DNA from: Botrytis cinerea B05.10
Taxonomy: Eukaryota > Ascomycota > Leotiomycetes > Helotiales > Sclerotiniaceae
Length of the DNA stretch: 64,000 bases
NCBI RefSeq assembly: GCF_000143535.2
Contig: NC_037310.1
Coordinates: 1,922,001-1,986,000, forward strand
Direction of reading: 5' to 3'
Positions 1 through 11,625 of the stretch are shown here, one piece after another. The notes under the pieces were generated by a model. That model was not told where the DNA came from, did no database searches, and saw only the letters and a program-made list of their open reading frames with translations. How positions within the stretch are numbered: the stretch's first letter is position 1; each line of letters opens with the position of its first letter. The position numbers and the translations under genes are program-made.

Positions 1-123
1 CTTTTTTTTGATAAGCTATGATGCGCAGCATGACTTCGCTTCCCATTCGCGACAACAAATCACGACCACGTCAAAATCTCACGCGTCCCCCTTTCTTTTT
101 CAATCGATTTATATCGATTAAAA

Positions 124-2568
124 ATGTCTTTAAACGGGGATACGAATAGTCTTGCTGGATTTGATGGAACAGAGCATCAGGTAAGTTGCGTTTCAAACTC
201 TACTCTATATCGAACTAAATCTCAATAGGCGGCCTATGTATTTACTCCTGCCTCTGTACCTTCTGAAGACCTACTCCAGCGACCTAAGAAGCGTAGGAAG
301 GTAGGAAAAGCGGCAACAAAAGCCCCTGAGATCAACGACGATGCAGAGCCTTTCAAACTTGCACCGTTATTTAATGAGAAGGAGTCTGAAGAACTTTCAA
401 ATCTACGTTTAAATTTGTTTCATAAGTATTGGCCGGAAACAGAAACAAAAATTCAGGTGTGTATTCTAAGCTACAGGATCTTAACGTTACAGCTGGCTAA
501 TACCATGATAGTCGATCCTGAATGAAGCAAATGAGGGCACTTTGTTAGAGGTCACATCCTTTGTAGAGAATGAAAGGTATGCATGATTCTGGACAATCAG
601 TTAAATGGAGTCTGATAGACATTCAAAGGAGCATAGGCAAAGTCCCAGCAGGGTTTATTGTAACTGGGCCAAATATCGCATCTCAAGGCTTGCTATTTGA
701 ACAACTTTCAACAAGACTTTCCAACGAGTTTAATGGTCCTGTTGTCACCCTTAGATCCGGAGAATCGTCAAATTTGAAAGCACTACTTAAAAAGCTTATT
801 AGAGATGTTACTCATCAAAAGTCAAATGGCGAAGACGAGAATGACAATTTCCTTGAGCAAGATGTAAGCCAAATCTTTCCAAATCTCCATCTGATCTATT
901 CTTGCTAACCCTCCAGGGCCGTAAACTTCTGAACTACGATTTGGAGACCGTTTATGGTTATGTTAAAGCCCATGGGTGCGATAAAGTGATCGTATCGTTT
1001 CAGGATAGTGAAGCATTTGACTCTGGTTTGCTTGGAGACACAATATCCTTGTTTAGGTAAGTTAATGTATGTGGTCCTTCTTTTGTCTACTTTTTAACCC
1101 TTAGGCCCTCAGCTCCTGGCTAGATCGTATCCCCTTCCTTCTGTTGTTTGGAATTGCCACATCCGTCGAGTTATTTCAAGAACGGCTTTCTCGTGTCGCT
1201 GCTCGATCTTTGCATGGAGCACAATTTGATGTAGAGCAAACAAGCTCCATCCTTGAAAATATATTCTTAAAAGTCATCGCTGGGTCGGATGCTCCAATAA
1301 GACTGGGACCAGGCATTCTATCGAGTCTTATGGAACGTCAAAATGACCATGTGCAGAGTGTGCAAGCTTTTGTTGGGGCTTTAAAGGTAACTCTTCTCTT
1401 GAATTTGTAGACAGATTTTCACTAACATTGCTAGTATGCATACATGTGCCATTTCTATGCCAACCCTTTAAGTATATTCCTTGGCCTCACAGATGAGCTT
1501 GAATTGGGCCCCCTTTTGCAAACAGAGCATTTTGAAGCTATTAGAATGCTCCCATCATTCCAAAAACATACTGAACGTCTTGTAGATCAAGGCGAATTAG
1601 AGCATGCCATGGGGCTACTTAACGATGACGGGCTCCTTCTGCAAGAGGTAAAAACTTCAATCCAAGGCAAAGATCATGCTGTGCAGAGAATTCTCCGAAC
1701 CATGCATGTTCTAGTCACCTTGGCAGTTGAAACACCGGAGAAAATCGACCTCTATATCAAAGCATCGACTGGTTCACTCAGAAACTCTGACATTGTACGT
1801 TCTATTGTGGATTCAGTCAAACGCGCCAGTCTCGATGATTTCCTAGAGATTGTAACCTCACTCAAAGAGGGCACAGAGAATGGAAGCACTGAGCTGGATC
1901 TTGAACCATGGTCGGATATGGAATCAGAATTTTATTCAGAAATTACGAGTATCAGGGAATCTGCTTCATCACTCGCAGGCTCGGGTACAGGAAAGTCTAT
2001 CCGCAGCAGTTATAACAAAGCACTTCGCACTACAGTTATTTCTCAGAAGGTCCAAATTAGCCAGGATAGATCAATGCTTACCAAGCAAGACAAAGAATTC
2101 ACAGCGCTTGTTGACCACCTAATTCAAGCCATACAGAATTTCGTGGATGTGGAAAAATTACAAGATCAATTCGTTTCCGAAATCTGGCTCTACGATCTCA
2201 GATTGCCCTATCTAGATGCCTTTACACCCAAACCCCGGTTTACAATCGAACGAGCCCTCTCCTCACCGCACGACTATCTTTCTTGTGCATGTTGCGACCC
2301 TACGAAAGAGGGCGCACTAATGTCCCATCCACCTACTGCAATCTTATACAAACTGTTCTTGGAAGCAGGAAACTTGATTAATACCTTCGATCTCTGGACT
2401 GCTTTTATTGCTAATTTGGGACCGGAATATGACGAGGGTGACGATAGCGAAAGACAAGCTTTGATGTTATTTTATAGAGGACTTGCCGATTTGAAATTGT
2501 TGGGTATGATCAAGCAGAGCAGAAAAAAGACAGATCACTTGACGAAATTAGCATGGAAGGGATTGTAA
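124..2568 (+). CDS. ORC3: Origin recognition complex subunit 3
   Basis: Orc3 is a subunit of the six-protein complex that binds replication origins and loads the MCM helicase in the nucleus. I read seven exons: 124-180, 229-456, 512-576, about 629-863, 917-1056, 1113-1386 and 1435-2568. They give about 710 residues, normal for fungal Orc3. Recognisable Orc3 blocks are ILNEANEGTL, VPAGFIVTGPNIASQ followed by LLFEQLS, LRSGESSNLKALLKKL, then SSWLDRIPFLLLFGIATS and the C-terminal winged-helix part ending at TKLAWKGL. All joins keep frame except that intron 3 has no usable CAG or TAG acceptor, so an AAAG (628) or GGAG (631) acceptor must be used. The ATG at 124 is the first in frame and lies just before a GTAAGT intron. 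Identification is from family recognition. Confidence 0.9.
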
Positions 2569-2700
2569 ACTCGGGGTCATCAGATGGCAGCGCATGAGAA
2601 ATGATAAAGAATGCAGTGAAAATATAATTATATTAATCTTCGAATGCAAAGTCTCAACGCATCAAATAAAACGTATCTCGTCGTCTAGTAGCACCCAAAC

Positions 2701-3111
2701 CTAGTACCACTGATTCTTATTCCTGAACATTTCTTCTTCCGCCCTTCTAACCCTCTCCTGTCTGACTCTCCTCTCAATATCCTCGACACTCTCAACCGGA
2801 GTATCGCACCCTCTCAATCCAATAAATCGTCCCAGTCTCCTCCTCTTCACCTCCAAATCCGCATCGACGTCCCAATACACCGGACACGGATAATGCATCG
2901 TCCACTGACACGGAGTGCGCTGATGATAAAAGTGCGCGAGCTCGTCTAGTTCCGCGGACGTGAGAAGCCAGAAATTCAGAAGTTTCTTGGGAAACGAGGG
3001 ATGGATTTGTCCTGTGGTGAGACGAACGAGTGGGGCAAGGGGAAGAGCCATTTGTGATATTTTGGCGGCGAGCGCAGGGTTTGTTTTGCTGAGACGCGTC
3101 ATGGTTGACAT
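2701..3111 (-). CDS. Conserved small fungal protein, function unknown
   Basis: Single-exon ORF of 136 residues. It has no signal peptide or membrane segment. It resembles a small family found across filamentous ascomycetes, with an N-terminal SKTNPALAAKI stretch, a central HPSFPKKLLNFWLL and LDELAHFYHQRTP segment, a WTMHYPCPVYW aromatic block and a charged C-terminal helix rich in Arg and Glu. Some database entries of this family carry misleading enzyme names. I see no catalytic signature and assign no activity. It ends 132 bp beyond the ORC3 stop on the opposite strand, so the two genes converge. Confidence 0.7.
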   Translation of the reverse strand: MSTMTRLSKTNPALAAKISQMALPLAPLVRLTTGQIHPSFPKKLLNFWLLTSAELDELAHFYHQRTPCQWTMHYPCPVYWDVDADLEVKRRRLGRFIGLRGCDTPVESVEDIERRVRQERVRRAEEEMFRNKNQWY

Positions 3112-4083
3112 GGTTGAGTTGTGGTATGTGTTGTATGGGGTTTGAGGTTTGAGGTTTGTGAAGTGAGGTGATGAGATGAGATGAGATGAGTTGGTATGGT
3201 TTAATATGTTTTGGCTTCAGTACCGCGCAGTGTTGGTTCGGACTGATTTGAGTGATAGTTCTGGTAGTGGTAGTGGTAAGTGGGATGAAGTTCTGAATGT
3301 ATATAAAGATGTTTCCGCAATGAATCAGGCGAGGGAAGAAAATATAATTCTACGATGATTGTATTCGCAAAGGGGTGAAAAAGATTATTCGCAAAGCTGC
3401 CAGCAGCGTAAAGATACAAGTCTAGGATGAAAGTCAAGGTATAGAAAAAAACGAAAAATAAGAAATAGTGCGGATGCCAGATACCGATGGAGATGAATAG
3501 CAAGATAGGGGAATGGAAGGTTCTTGTAGTTTTTTCTTATTATGAGACTTCATTGTGTTGAAGAGTTTCTTTGTATTTGAGATCAGCTTGGGCTTTGTTG
3601 GGGGATCATGTCTTTGAAGTTGTTGTACTCTGAGATCTATTTTTGAGACTTGAGTGAAAGGACTCTTGAGACAGCCTTTGTGAAAGGTTCTAACAAGGCG
3701 TTTATGAGGAACAGTCTCAAAGAATCTCTCACCGTGAAAGTCTAGAATAGCATAATTAGAAAGACGCCTAGGTCCAAGCACGAATATGTCCACTGAGAAT
3801 GCTCAAATGTTGTGGTGAGAACCACTTCATATAATCATGTGATACGAAGAAAATGATGATGCTTGGAAGCAAATGGTACAAAAATCAAAAGGCCCGCTGG
3901 TCCTCTGGGAGCTAAATTTTATATCTAGCCAGTGAGTTGGACTGGTTACTACAAATCTTGATACACCCCTCATAACCTATGCATGCAATATCTTACAGCC
4001 GCAAAAACGCCAGACACCAAAAACGCCTCATGTGGGCAAGATTCATGCCATTGTACAGTGCCCAGCAGCTAATAAAACACGCT
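3112..4083. other. Intergenic stretch with a GATGA microsatellite
   Basis: No supportable gene. A short ATGAG pentamer repeat lies at about 3168-3190, just upstream of the small convergent gene. Two minus-strand ORFs (3201-3503 and 3434-3793) overlap each other, have low-complexity Phe/Tyr- or Lys-rich translations and look like chance. Confidence 0.6.
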
Positions 4084-4947
4084 TTATTTCTTTCCCTTCT
4101 TCTTCCTGCTGGGGCTTCCTTGTTCGCTAGCTGCTGGCCCGCCTCCTTGAACTAGAATGGCATCCTCGTCGCTCATGACACTCTGGGCCTTGGTTGGCGA
4201 GGTAAACTTGGATGCCTTGGCTTCTGCTTCTTGGTCTAATTCTTTCATAAATTCTGACTGGATTGAGGCTCGACGTTTCTCCCACCACTCCTTCTCAGAT
4301 TGGGTTCTGGCTTGAATGTCATCGAGGTTCTTTCTGAACTGAGTATTCGTGTAGATTTCGTTGGCGGATTGGAAGATTGTCTGACCCCAATTTGGTGCCA
4401 ATCCATTTGCCTATTCATGGTTAACTATATTCAACTTCACCAAGCTACTAGTGAGAGAAAGCTCGGCTTACCTCCATAACCACATCCCTAAGCTCCTCTT
4501 CCATTTCTTTCTCTGCTCTCAAGAATCTTTGCCATAAATCATCGCCGACACTCCCCCTCTGTAGTAAGGTACTGCATGCTTGCTTTGCTGTTCTAATGTG
4601 AATAATTCGGTAGATATCTTCGACAGCCCTTCTTAACAAAGCCGCTCGAATAAGTTCAGCTGGTACTTTTGGCGTTTTCTCGTCCCCCTCTTCTGGCTCA
4701 AGATGAGCTAGAGAGAAGTAAATGTTCCTTTGCAGATGTGGTGGAAACCAGGGCGCAAGAGTCGCAGATTTGACTACGAGTACCTATTAGCTTTGCGCGT
4801 GATTTAAAAGCCAGATTTTAACTAACCTGCTATGCGCTTTCTGTATAATGAAGAAAATGTTACTAGAGATCCGACGAGGACCACGACATATGCGAAAGGA
4901 AGTATTAGACCACGGAGAGTGGTTGCGTAATCGAAATCTTTGAACAT
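4084..4947 (-). CDS. SEC66: ER translocation complex subunit Sec66/Sec71
   Basis: Sec66 (Sec71) belongs to the Sec62/63 part of the post-translational protein translocon in the ER membrane. Exons on the minus strand are 4947-4827, 4773-4472 and 4410-4084, giving 249 residues in frame. The start MFKDFDYATTLRGL leads straight into one membrane segment (LILPFAYVVVLVGSLVTF) followed by SSLYRKR, which is the family's N-terminus. The cytosolic part contains KSATLAPWFPPHLQ, RRAVEDIYRI, an LRAEKEMEEEL helix and WGQTIFQSANEI. The tail ends in a Lys-rich stretch (SRKKKGKK). A longer in-frame ATG at 5076 exists, but its extra 43 residues do not look like the family. The intron 1 acceptor was chosen at CGTAG (4774) because the earlier AATAG breaks the frame. 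Confidence 0.9.
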
Positions 4948-5805
4948 GGCTGCTTCTGTCGCGATGTCGAACACAAAACAACACTCTTTGAGCTTTCCCA
5001 GAAATTTGGGATGATATGTCGAATTGAAAAAGGGCCAATGTCTAGGAAGGGTAGATAGTTGGAGTTTCTCTACCAAGACGACGAGAATGTTGGAGGTATC
5101 AGAAAGTAGATATCCTCTTATGTGTTGTGTGTCCTTTATTAATCTTTATTCTATCGCATTCTGCCACTTCAGGACAAATAACCTTCAAGTCACTTTTTTT
5201 GACTAAGAATACAAGCTCTTCGCTAACAGACGAACGGCCAATGAAATCAATTTAACCCGATCCAGCCAATTTGGAGAATCTCTTGAATTCCAGCCCTGCA
5301 ATTCTTATATAATCCTTGTAAACTTGTAGCACTCCCACCAAATTCTTATAATTTCCGTAATTCTCGTAATTCTTGTAATTCTTGCCATCGTTATAATTCG
5401 TATTAGGTAACAAAGGCGGTGAAAGTACCTACCTAGGCAAGTGGCATGGCAGTTCTTGATGGTTCCTAGCCAAATGGATTTCGTAGGCTACCGGATTCTG
5501 ACGTACAGTCAACTCCGTCAATCATTATTAGTCTTCTTATTAGCCTTGATAGTGGGATCAGTATTATTTACTTGGAGCTTACAGAGCGAGTAGAGCTTCA
5601 CTTCAAACAATTCACAATTCACAATTCACACTCCAAACAACCCAACTTCTCAAGAACTAAGAAGAACCTCAAAGATTTGGTCTCTGAATACTTATTAACC
5701 GTTTCTTTTCTGCTTTGTTTTTTGTTCTTTAATACAACAGTTCCTCCTTGAATATATTTCATCTATTTGAATAAACGGAAGAAACACACTTGATACGAGG
5801 TCAAG
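4948..5805. other. Divergent promoter region of SEC66 and NPL4 with an AT-rich repeat
   Basis: 858 bp between two divergent genes. An imperfect repeat of GTAATTCTT-like units lies at about 5336-5400. CAATTCACAATTCACA direct repeats lie near 5605-5630, probably in the NPL4 promoter or leader. The ORF at 5024-5206 is not credible. No other elements were recognised. Confidence 0.6.
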
Positions 5806-7898
5806 ATGCTTCTAAGATTTCGTGGCCCTGATGGAACAGTCCGTATCACCGTTGAAGCAAATGAAACTTTTGGTCAACTCGGTGACAAGGTTAGTCTAAG
5901 GTCCCTTACATGCATACGAATGCAATCATGCTGATATGATGTAGCTTGTAAAACTCCTACCGGAGAACATCGACCCGAAGACGTTAACTCTTTCGAATGC
6001 GCCGAGTGGTGGCGAGGTCAAGTCTCTGGTAGAAATTGCAAAAGCCAAAGTCTCGCAGATTGGTCTCAAGTAAGTCAGGAAGATGTATAAAGCCTCTAGG
6101 ATGTTGTATTGACCAACTGAAGGAATGGTGATATGGTATTTATAAATTATAAGCTCTTGGATAGTCTTTCAAATGGCAATGCTGCCCCTTCCACCTCGAC
6201 TGGTCCTCCATCTCAACTCGCCTCCTCAACAAATCGTTTGAATGGAAACATTGTTCTACCAGAGTCAATACCTATCGATGTTCCAGCTCAAGAAGTGACT
6301 TCGCCATCGGAGAAGATCAAGAACCCGTGGGAATTAGTTAAACAATCCGATCTCGATAATAGGCTAGACAAGAAAGATGGAAAGATCCCCCGAAAGAAGG
6401 ATCAAAAGATGTGTCGACATGGTGAAAAGGGAATGTGCGACTACTGTATGCCGTTAGAACCATTCAATGCGGAATACCTGGCCGAGAAAAAGATCAAGAA
6501 CCTCTCGTTTCACTCATATCTGCGAAAGATCAACTCAGCGACCAACAAACCAGAGCTAGGAAGCTCTTTTATGCCACCATTGACGGAGCCGTATTACCGT
6601 GTGAAGAAGAACTGCCCATCAGGACATCCTCAGTGGCCTGAGGGTATTTGCACAAAGTGCCAACCGAGCGCAATAACTTTACAGCCGCAAGCATTCCGTA
6701 TGGTAGATCATGTTGAATTCGCTCAAGCAAGCCTCATCGAAAACCTGCTCCAGTTTTGGAGGGCAACAGGTGCACAGCGTTTTGGATATTTATATGGTCG
6801 CTACGAGGAGTATACAGAGGTACCATTGGGAGTTAAGGCTGTTGTAGAAGCTATTTACGAGCCACCACAAGTCGACGAACTCGATGGCGTCACGTTGAAC
6901 GAATGGGAATCCGAAAAGGATATCGACGAGATTGCGAGATTGTGCGGCATGGAGAGAGTTGGTGTCATTTGGACTGATCTCATTGACTCGGGCGTAGGAG
7001 ATGGCACCGTCCTATGCAAGAGACATATTGATTCATACTATTTATCATCGCTGGAAATCGCATTTGCAGCACGTTTACAAGCAAAGCACCCAAAGCCAAC
7101 AAAATGGAGTGATACGGGCAAATTTGGGTCGAATTTTGTTACATGTGTAGTGACAGCCGATGAGAATGGAGGAATCGCCATATCTGCATATCAAGTCTCC
7201 AACTCGGCCGTGGAAATGGTTCGAGCAGATATTGTCGAACCATCCGCTGATCCTGCTGTAATGATCGTTCGCAGTGAAGGAGATGATGATTCTGATACGA
7301 GTTCACGATACATCCCCGAGGTCTTCTTCCGAAAGATTAACGAATATGGTAGAAGTGTTCAAGAGAATGCTAAGCCATCTTTCCCTGTAGAATATTTACT
7401 CGTCACATTGACTCACGGCTTTCCTAGCGATCCTAAGCCAGCATTCATGGCCAAGAGTTCTTTCACTATTGAGAATCGTTTGGTCATTGGCCAGGAACAA
7501 GATCTCAAGGATGTTGGAAAGCAATTAGGACTTGACAAGAGCGGACAACTCACTCAATCTCCCGATGGCGTCCTTGCGGTGTCTGATTTCCATCTCCTTT
7601 CCTTTATCTATAGTATGGGTATTTTAAGCAAAGTTCGTACCGACTTTTTCTTTTTCTACTCTCATAAGCATGATACTAACATAATCATTCGTAGGAAGAG
7701 ATGGCACTTCTTTGCCGTGTGGCAACTCAACACGATTTATCAGACGGATATCAATTGATAGCAACCCCTGGCTGGGCAAATTTCCTTGCAATTTTACAAT
7801 CGACTGGTGAGCGACCCCCAAAACGTCAGTCGCCGTCCGATGACGATGGTCCTGCGGAGCGTCTTGCTAAAAGGGTTGGCGGAGTTAGGCTAGATTGA
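5806..7898 (+). CDS. NPL4: Nuclear protein localization protein 4 (Cdc48-Ufd1 cofactor)
   Basis: Npl4 pairs with Ufd1 and recruits ubiquitinated substrates to the Cdc48/p97 ATPase for ER-associated and chromatin-associated degradation. Exons are 5806-5889, 5945-6069, 6123-7632 and 7695-7898, giving 640 residues in frame. Exons 1-2 encode the N-terminal ubiquitin-like domain ([14 protein letters not shown]). The Npl4 zinc-finger segment shows [12 protein letters not shown] and a [16 protein letters not shown] pattern (roughly residues 155-245). The MPN-like domain follows ([22 protein letters not shown]). The last exon ends in a basic stretch, RVGGVRLD. The ATG at 5806 starts the ubiquitin-like fold and is the natural start. 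The intron 3 donor is GTTCGT, slightly weak, but the frame requires it. Confidence 0.93.
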
Positions 7899-9480
7899 AT
7901 AAAAAGTCCATCCCTGGACTATTTTGTTCTTTTGAAGCTTATACTCTGGTCGTGATAATAGGTTTCTAATCGCTAATGCGTCTCGATGGTCACTGTTTAA
8001 GTCTATATGGCAGAGGGGGAAGGGGTTTGATGAGGTGGTTTCCAGCATGAATTATTGGCGTGTACGAAGGAGGGCCAAATTAAACAAAACGACAGGGCAA
8101 TGAGGAACTTTAGGTACTTGGTGGATAGAGCGGTGACTCTGGTGTTAACGAAGGCATGCATACATGGCGCAGGATATTCTGGGTAGGGAGAGGGAGAAGC
8201 AAAACATCAGACAGATATATTCTCGTTGGGATATATGGCATTTTATAAATCAAGTCAATTATTCCAAGCACATCTTCTATCGATGAGAATATCATGAACA
8301 GCTTAATTCACATTTCTACCTTTTCATGCTGGCTGTCGCCCGTAACAACTTCGATCGTGTAGTATTTAAGATTGGATCAGATTTAACTCGCGTAATTCGT
8401 AATTCACAAGCCAGAAAAACTACCTTTCTGATAGAAACGTGTCTATGTTTAATACACACATAGCCTTTTGGATACCAAGATGATTATATCATATGCAAAT
8501 CCTCTACATTGTTGCAAATACTTAAGATTGTTTACTTAGAAACTACTCAATGGACAGACAGCTTCGCATGAATTGAAATTCAAAATTCAAAATTCAAATT
8601 CAAATTCAAATACAAGTTCAAGTTCAAGTTCAAACCGACTATCTAATACTGTATATAATTCTCTAACAAATATTCTCCAAAGTACCTAAGAGCTATGCTA
8701 TCCTATGAACATGTATGGATATGGATATGTATTTTCGGTTGGGTTGTATAGCTCTGCTTGAATACTCGTGGAGGAAGAAGTGCTCTTTTGATCGATAGGG
8801 TTGGAATTGGAATTGAGGGAGGAGGCTAGTAGTTATTTTATAGTCGTTTATATGTATATGTGTATGGTGTGGAGTTTTGCTTATTGGGTGATAGTGAAGG
8901 AAGGTACGTTGCGTGCAACAATAGGTAGGATCTTTGTCAAGATGTGAATTCGGGTCGTTATAAGTGTGAGTTGGCAATGTTACTTTGAATTGATTTCTAT
9001 AGAAGGAAGCAGAACTCGATACTGGTGCAGCTGTTGAGGTAAGTATTGTTTAATGCAGTGGTGAATTAGATGGATGTTGGACTCTTCTCGATTTTCAAGA
9101 CAGTCGGAATACCTACGGTAGTGAGTTTGTGTTGTGGAAGGAGCGGTTTGAGTTTTAAATACTTGTGGATAGATTTGAGCAGAGGGTAAGGATGATGGAT
9201 CTACTGATGGAAAGAACAGTAGATGAATGTTGGAGAACGTCCTGATCACATCGAGAAAGGAGATCTCGTCCTGTTCTTGTTTAAACACATTATTGGAATC
9301 ACCATCGTCATTATTTTGGCAGCCACTCGTTTTGTCACTCATTTGAGAGTATTCTTAATCTTAAAGCATCTCGACGAAATACCAACTTCCTTTCTGTCGA
9401 AACAGCTTCATGACAACACTCCCACTCCAACTCTATCCAGTTAGTAACTCACTCATTCTACGAGAAGGACTTTAGGCTTG
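7899..9480. other. Intergenic region with a hexanucleotide tract
   Basis: About 1.6 kb without a supportable gene. A tract of TTCAAA/TTCAAG hexamers lies at 8577-8634. The plus ORF at 9223-9444 ends just before the next gene and carries a hydrophobic patch, but I cannot support it as a gene; it may be leader sequence. Confidence 0.55.
8577..8634. repeat. Tandem (TTCAAA/TTCAAG)n tract
   Basis: About ten near-perfect hexamers, first TTCAAA-type and then TTCAAG-type, in intergenic DNA between NPL4 and the downstream hypothetical gene. Confidence 0.85.
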
Positions 9481-10939
9481 ATGCGTAGCCTTGAAACAAG
9501 TCAATCAAGCGGATCGGAAAGTCCGCGTATATCTCTTGGAACTCCTCCTCGTAGTTCTAGTCCTGAAAGTGATACATTGAGTCCTCCACTCTCATTTGGC
9601 TCTTTGAAGCGATCACTTCAAAATCGAATTGTACCACCGAATTTAGTTGGGATTTCAGAGGAGGTAGCAATGCAGAAGTTTGTTAAGATGTCCCCAACTA
9701 TGAAGGTTTTGGGCAAAGGCAAAGGCAAGGGCCTGGAACTTACTACTTTTACTCAATATGAAGCTGTTCCTCAGTTGGTCGATACTTCTATTCCGTTGAA
9801 AGAATTTGAAATTGGTAATTGTTGATCTCAACTGAGTTCTCTCGCTCGAACTAATTTGTCAATTTTTAGATACTACCGAAACGAATGAACAACCTATAAT
9901 CATGGTAAAGCGTTCCACCAGTGTGGGATCACAATCTACTCCCGGTAAGAGACCAAAAGTCAAGACATACAAGCCCTCTAAATCTTCAGAGAACAAAGAG
10001 GGGCGCAAGTTCAAGCAGATTGAGAACGAAAATGACGACATTTTTGACGACGCATTTGTTGAATCACAAACCTATGCAGATACCTACTCTAATTTCAACA
10101 CTGCGCCGTCAACACCAACAAAGCGTTTATCAGCGGCTGAGAAGTTTGATATGGATGGTTCGCACGACACTAAGCCCGAATTTCCCACTGGTACAACTAT
10201 TCACGACTTTGGTGCGTTGCCCGATCATCTTCGAGGCCCTTGCCTTGAAGTTAGTCCTAGAACCAGCGTTTTGGATGGCCCATCTGCTGTTCCGAACATA
10301 GATAAACTTTTGTCTATGAATAAGCGTGATAGCTCCTTGGAAGCATCACTCATGAGACCTCTCGAAGCGGTGCCTGAAGGATCGATAGCAAAATCGCCAT
10401 TGTCAGAGGTGCCAACAGAAGTTGCGGAAGATATCATCGGACAATCAGACGGTCCCGCTCAAGTTCCATGTGTTGCAGCTATTGAACCAAATGTTGGTGG
10501 CGATTCTCCAATTCCAGAGTTACCCGTCGACCCAACTGCAAAAGATAAAAAGGATAAAAAGCGTACACATAAAGTCATTAATAAGTTTCGATCGGAAGTA
10601 CGGAAGGGTAGATGTCGTTTCCTAAGAACACCTGTCCTGGTGGTAGTGCTAGGAAAAGAGCTTTCGAAACCAACCAAAGTAGCTATACAAAATATCGCAA
10701 ACGGATTGCCTTCAGGAATTGGTGATGTAAATCTCCTTCCCGCGTGACAACGAGGGGTGTCTTTTAATTGGAGAACTGAGGTTAATGAAAACCCTAAGAT
10801 GCAACCAACACTAGAGCCATCGGCCTCGCTTCTTACACTTGAACAACTTTCGCCTACTCCAGTAGCAGAGGACCGCTGCTGCCCTGAGAGTCCTACTTCT
10901 TCGTCAAGTAGCTATTGCTGTAGCGAGTATTGGAACTGA
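9481..10939 (+). CDS. Unrecognised Ser/Pro-rich, probably disordered protein
   Basis: Function not recognised. I join 9481-9814, 9870-10726 and 10781-10939 for about 449 residues. The first intron (GTAATT to TTTTAG) is well supported because it joins two coding-looking frames in phase. The N-terminus is Ser/Pro-rich (SPRISLGTPPRSSSPESD). The middle has basic, nuclear-signal-like patches (KRPKVKTYKPSK, KDKKDKKRTHK), and a short hydrophobic segment (RTPVLVVVLGKEL) is the only ordered-looking part. The second intron (10727-10780, GTAAAT to CTGAG) is uncertain; without it the protein stops at 10747. If spliced, the tail is Cys/Ser-rich (CCPESPTSSSSSYCC). No known domain is visible. It could be a lineage-restricted nuclear protein. 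Confidence 0.6.
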
Positions 10940-11498
10940 TAGTTTGATAATGGCTGGGAAGATAGAATGGCGTGTTGAAATGGATATTGTCATACACCCT
11001 AATACGAGGGACCTTTGAACCTGTTCAATGATCTCCAATGATGAATCGTGAGACGTCCTAGATGAGATTTTTACCTCAAATAACCTATACGCTTCGGCAT
11101 ATCGTACAACTAAAGACTAGCCAGTGACAACGATATGTAAGGTTTGTAGACAAACTCTTAGAACTATCGCCGAAGTATTGAGGGTGACTTTGTCGATTCT
11201 GTCATAAGTTAATATTGTATGTTGCATATTGTAACGAGTTGAATACTGTTTCTACGCTCCGACACATATGATAGATTTCCACTGAACTGATCAATACCAC
11301 TGCCATCCCGATTCACAAGTTCCACATACCAAACCCAGCCCAGCCCAGCCCAGCCCAGCGCAACCCACCCCACTCTTTCCCCCTCCTCCCAACCAATCCA
11401 TGCTCCTTGCCCACTCGACCCCACCCAACCCCTGCAAAAAACTCACCGCGCTCTAATATATATTTAAAAACGCCGGCTTCGTCAAACAAACATGCCAA
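10940..11498. other. Intergenic region upstream of the tRNA gene
   Basis: No gene is supportable. The minus ORFs at 11209-11424 and 11313-11498 are low-complexity translations of the CCCAG repeat. A TATA-like AT-rich stretch sits at about 11453-11470, roughly 30-45 bp ahead of the tRNA 5' end. Confidence 0.55.
11334..11360. repeat. CCCAG pentamer repeat
   Basis: About five head-to-tail CCCAG/CCAGC units, followed by a C-rich, G-poor stretch to about 11425. It lies about 140 bp upstream of the tRNA gene. Confidence 0.8.
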
Positions 11499-11511
11499 AC
11501 TCCAGTGACGC

Positions 11512-11572
11512 GTAAGTTACTGCCTCCATTCCAAAAATGAAGGTACATCATGGCTAATACAGAACATTACAG
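11512..11572 (+). other. GT-AG, spliceosomal-type intron inside the tRNA D-arm
   Basis: A 61-nt insertion between tRNA positions 13 and 14. It begins GTAAGT, has a CTAAT branch-site match with its A at 11557, and ends ACAG at 11572, about 15 nt after the branch A. Size and signals match the mRNA introns in this window. It divides the internal Pol III A box. It contains no TTTT run that would stop Pol III. That the spliceosome removes it is inference. Confidence 0.7.
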
Positions 11573-11596
11573 AGTGGTTAGCGTGTCGTTCTTATA

Positions 11597-11625
11597 TTCT
11601 TCCCCTTGTGGATTAATATGAAGTT
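11597..11625 (+). other. Conventional tRNA anticodon-loop intron
   Basis: 29 nt directly 3' of position 37, the position cut by the tRNA splicing endonuclease. tRNA-Ile(UAU) commonly has such an intron in fungi and animals. The exact 3' edge is set by keeping A38 and the TGCGA strand of the anticodon stem. Confidence 0.75.

Noticed and set aside
11490..11518. Tiny ATG frame (seven sense codons before a stop) overlapping the tRNA 5' half
   Set aside because: It ends at once in the D-arm intron and reads into a tRNA; the cloverleaf explains the sequence better than a coding exon.
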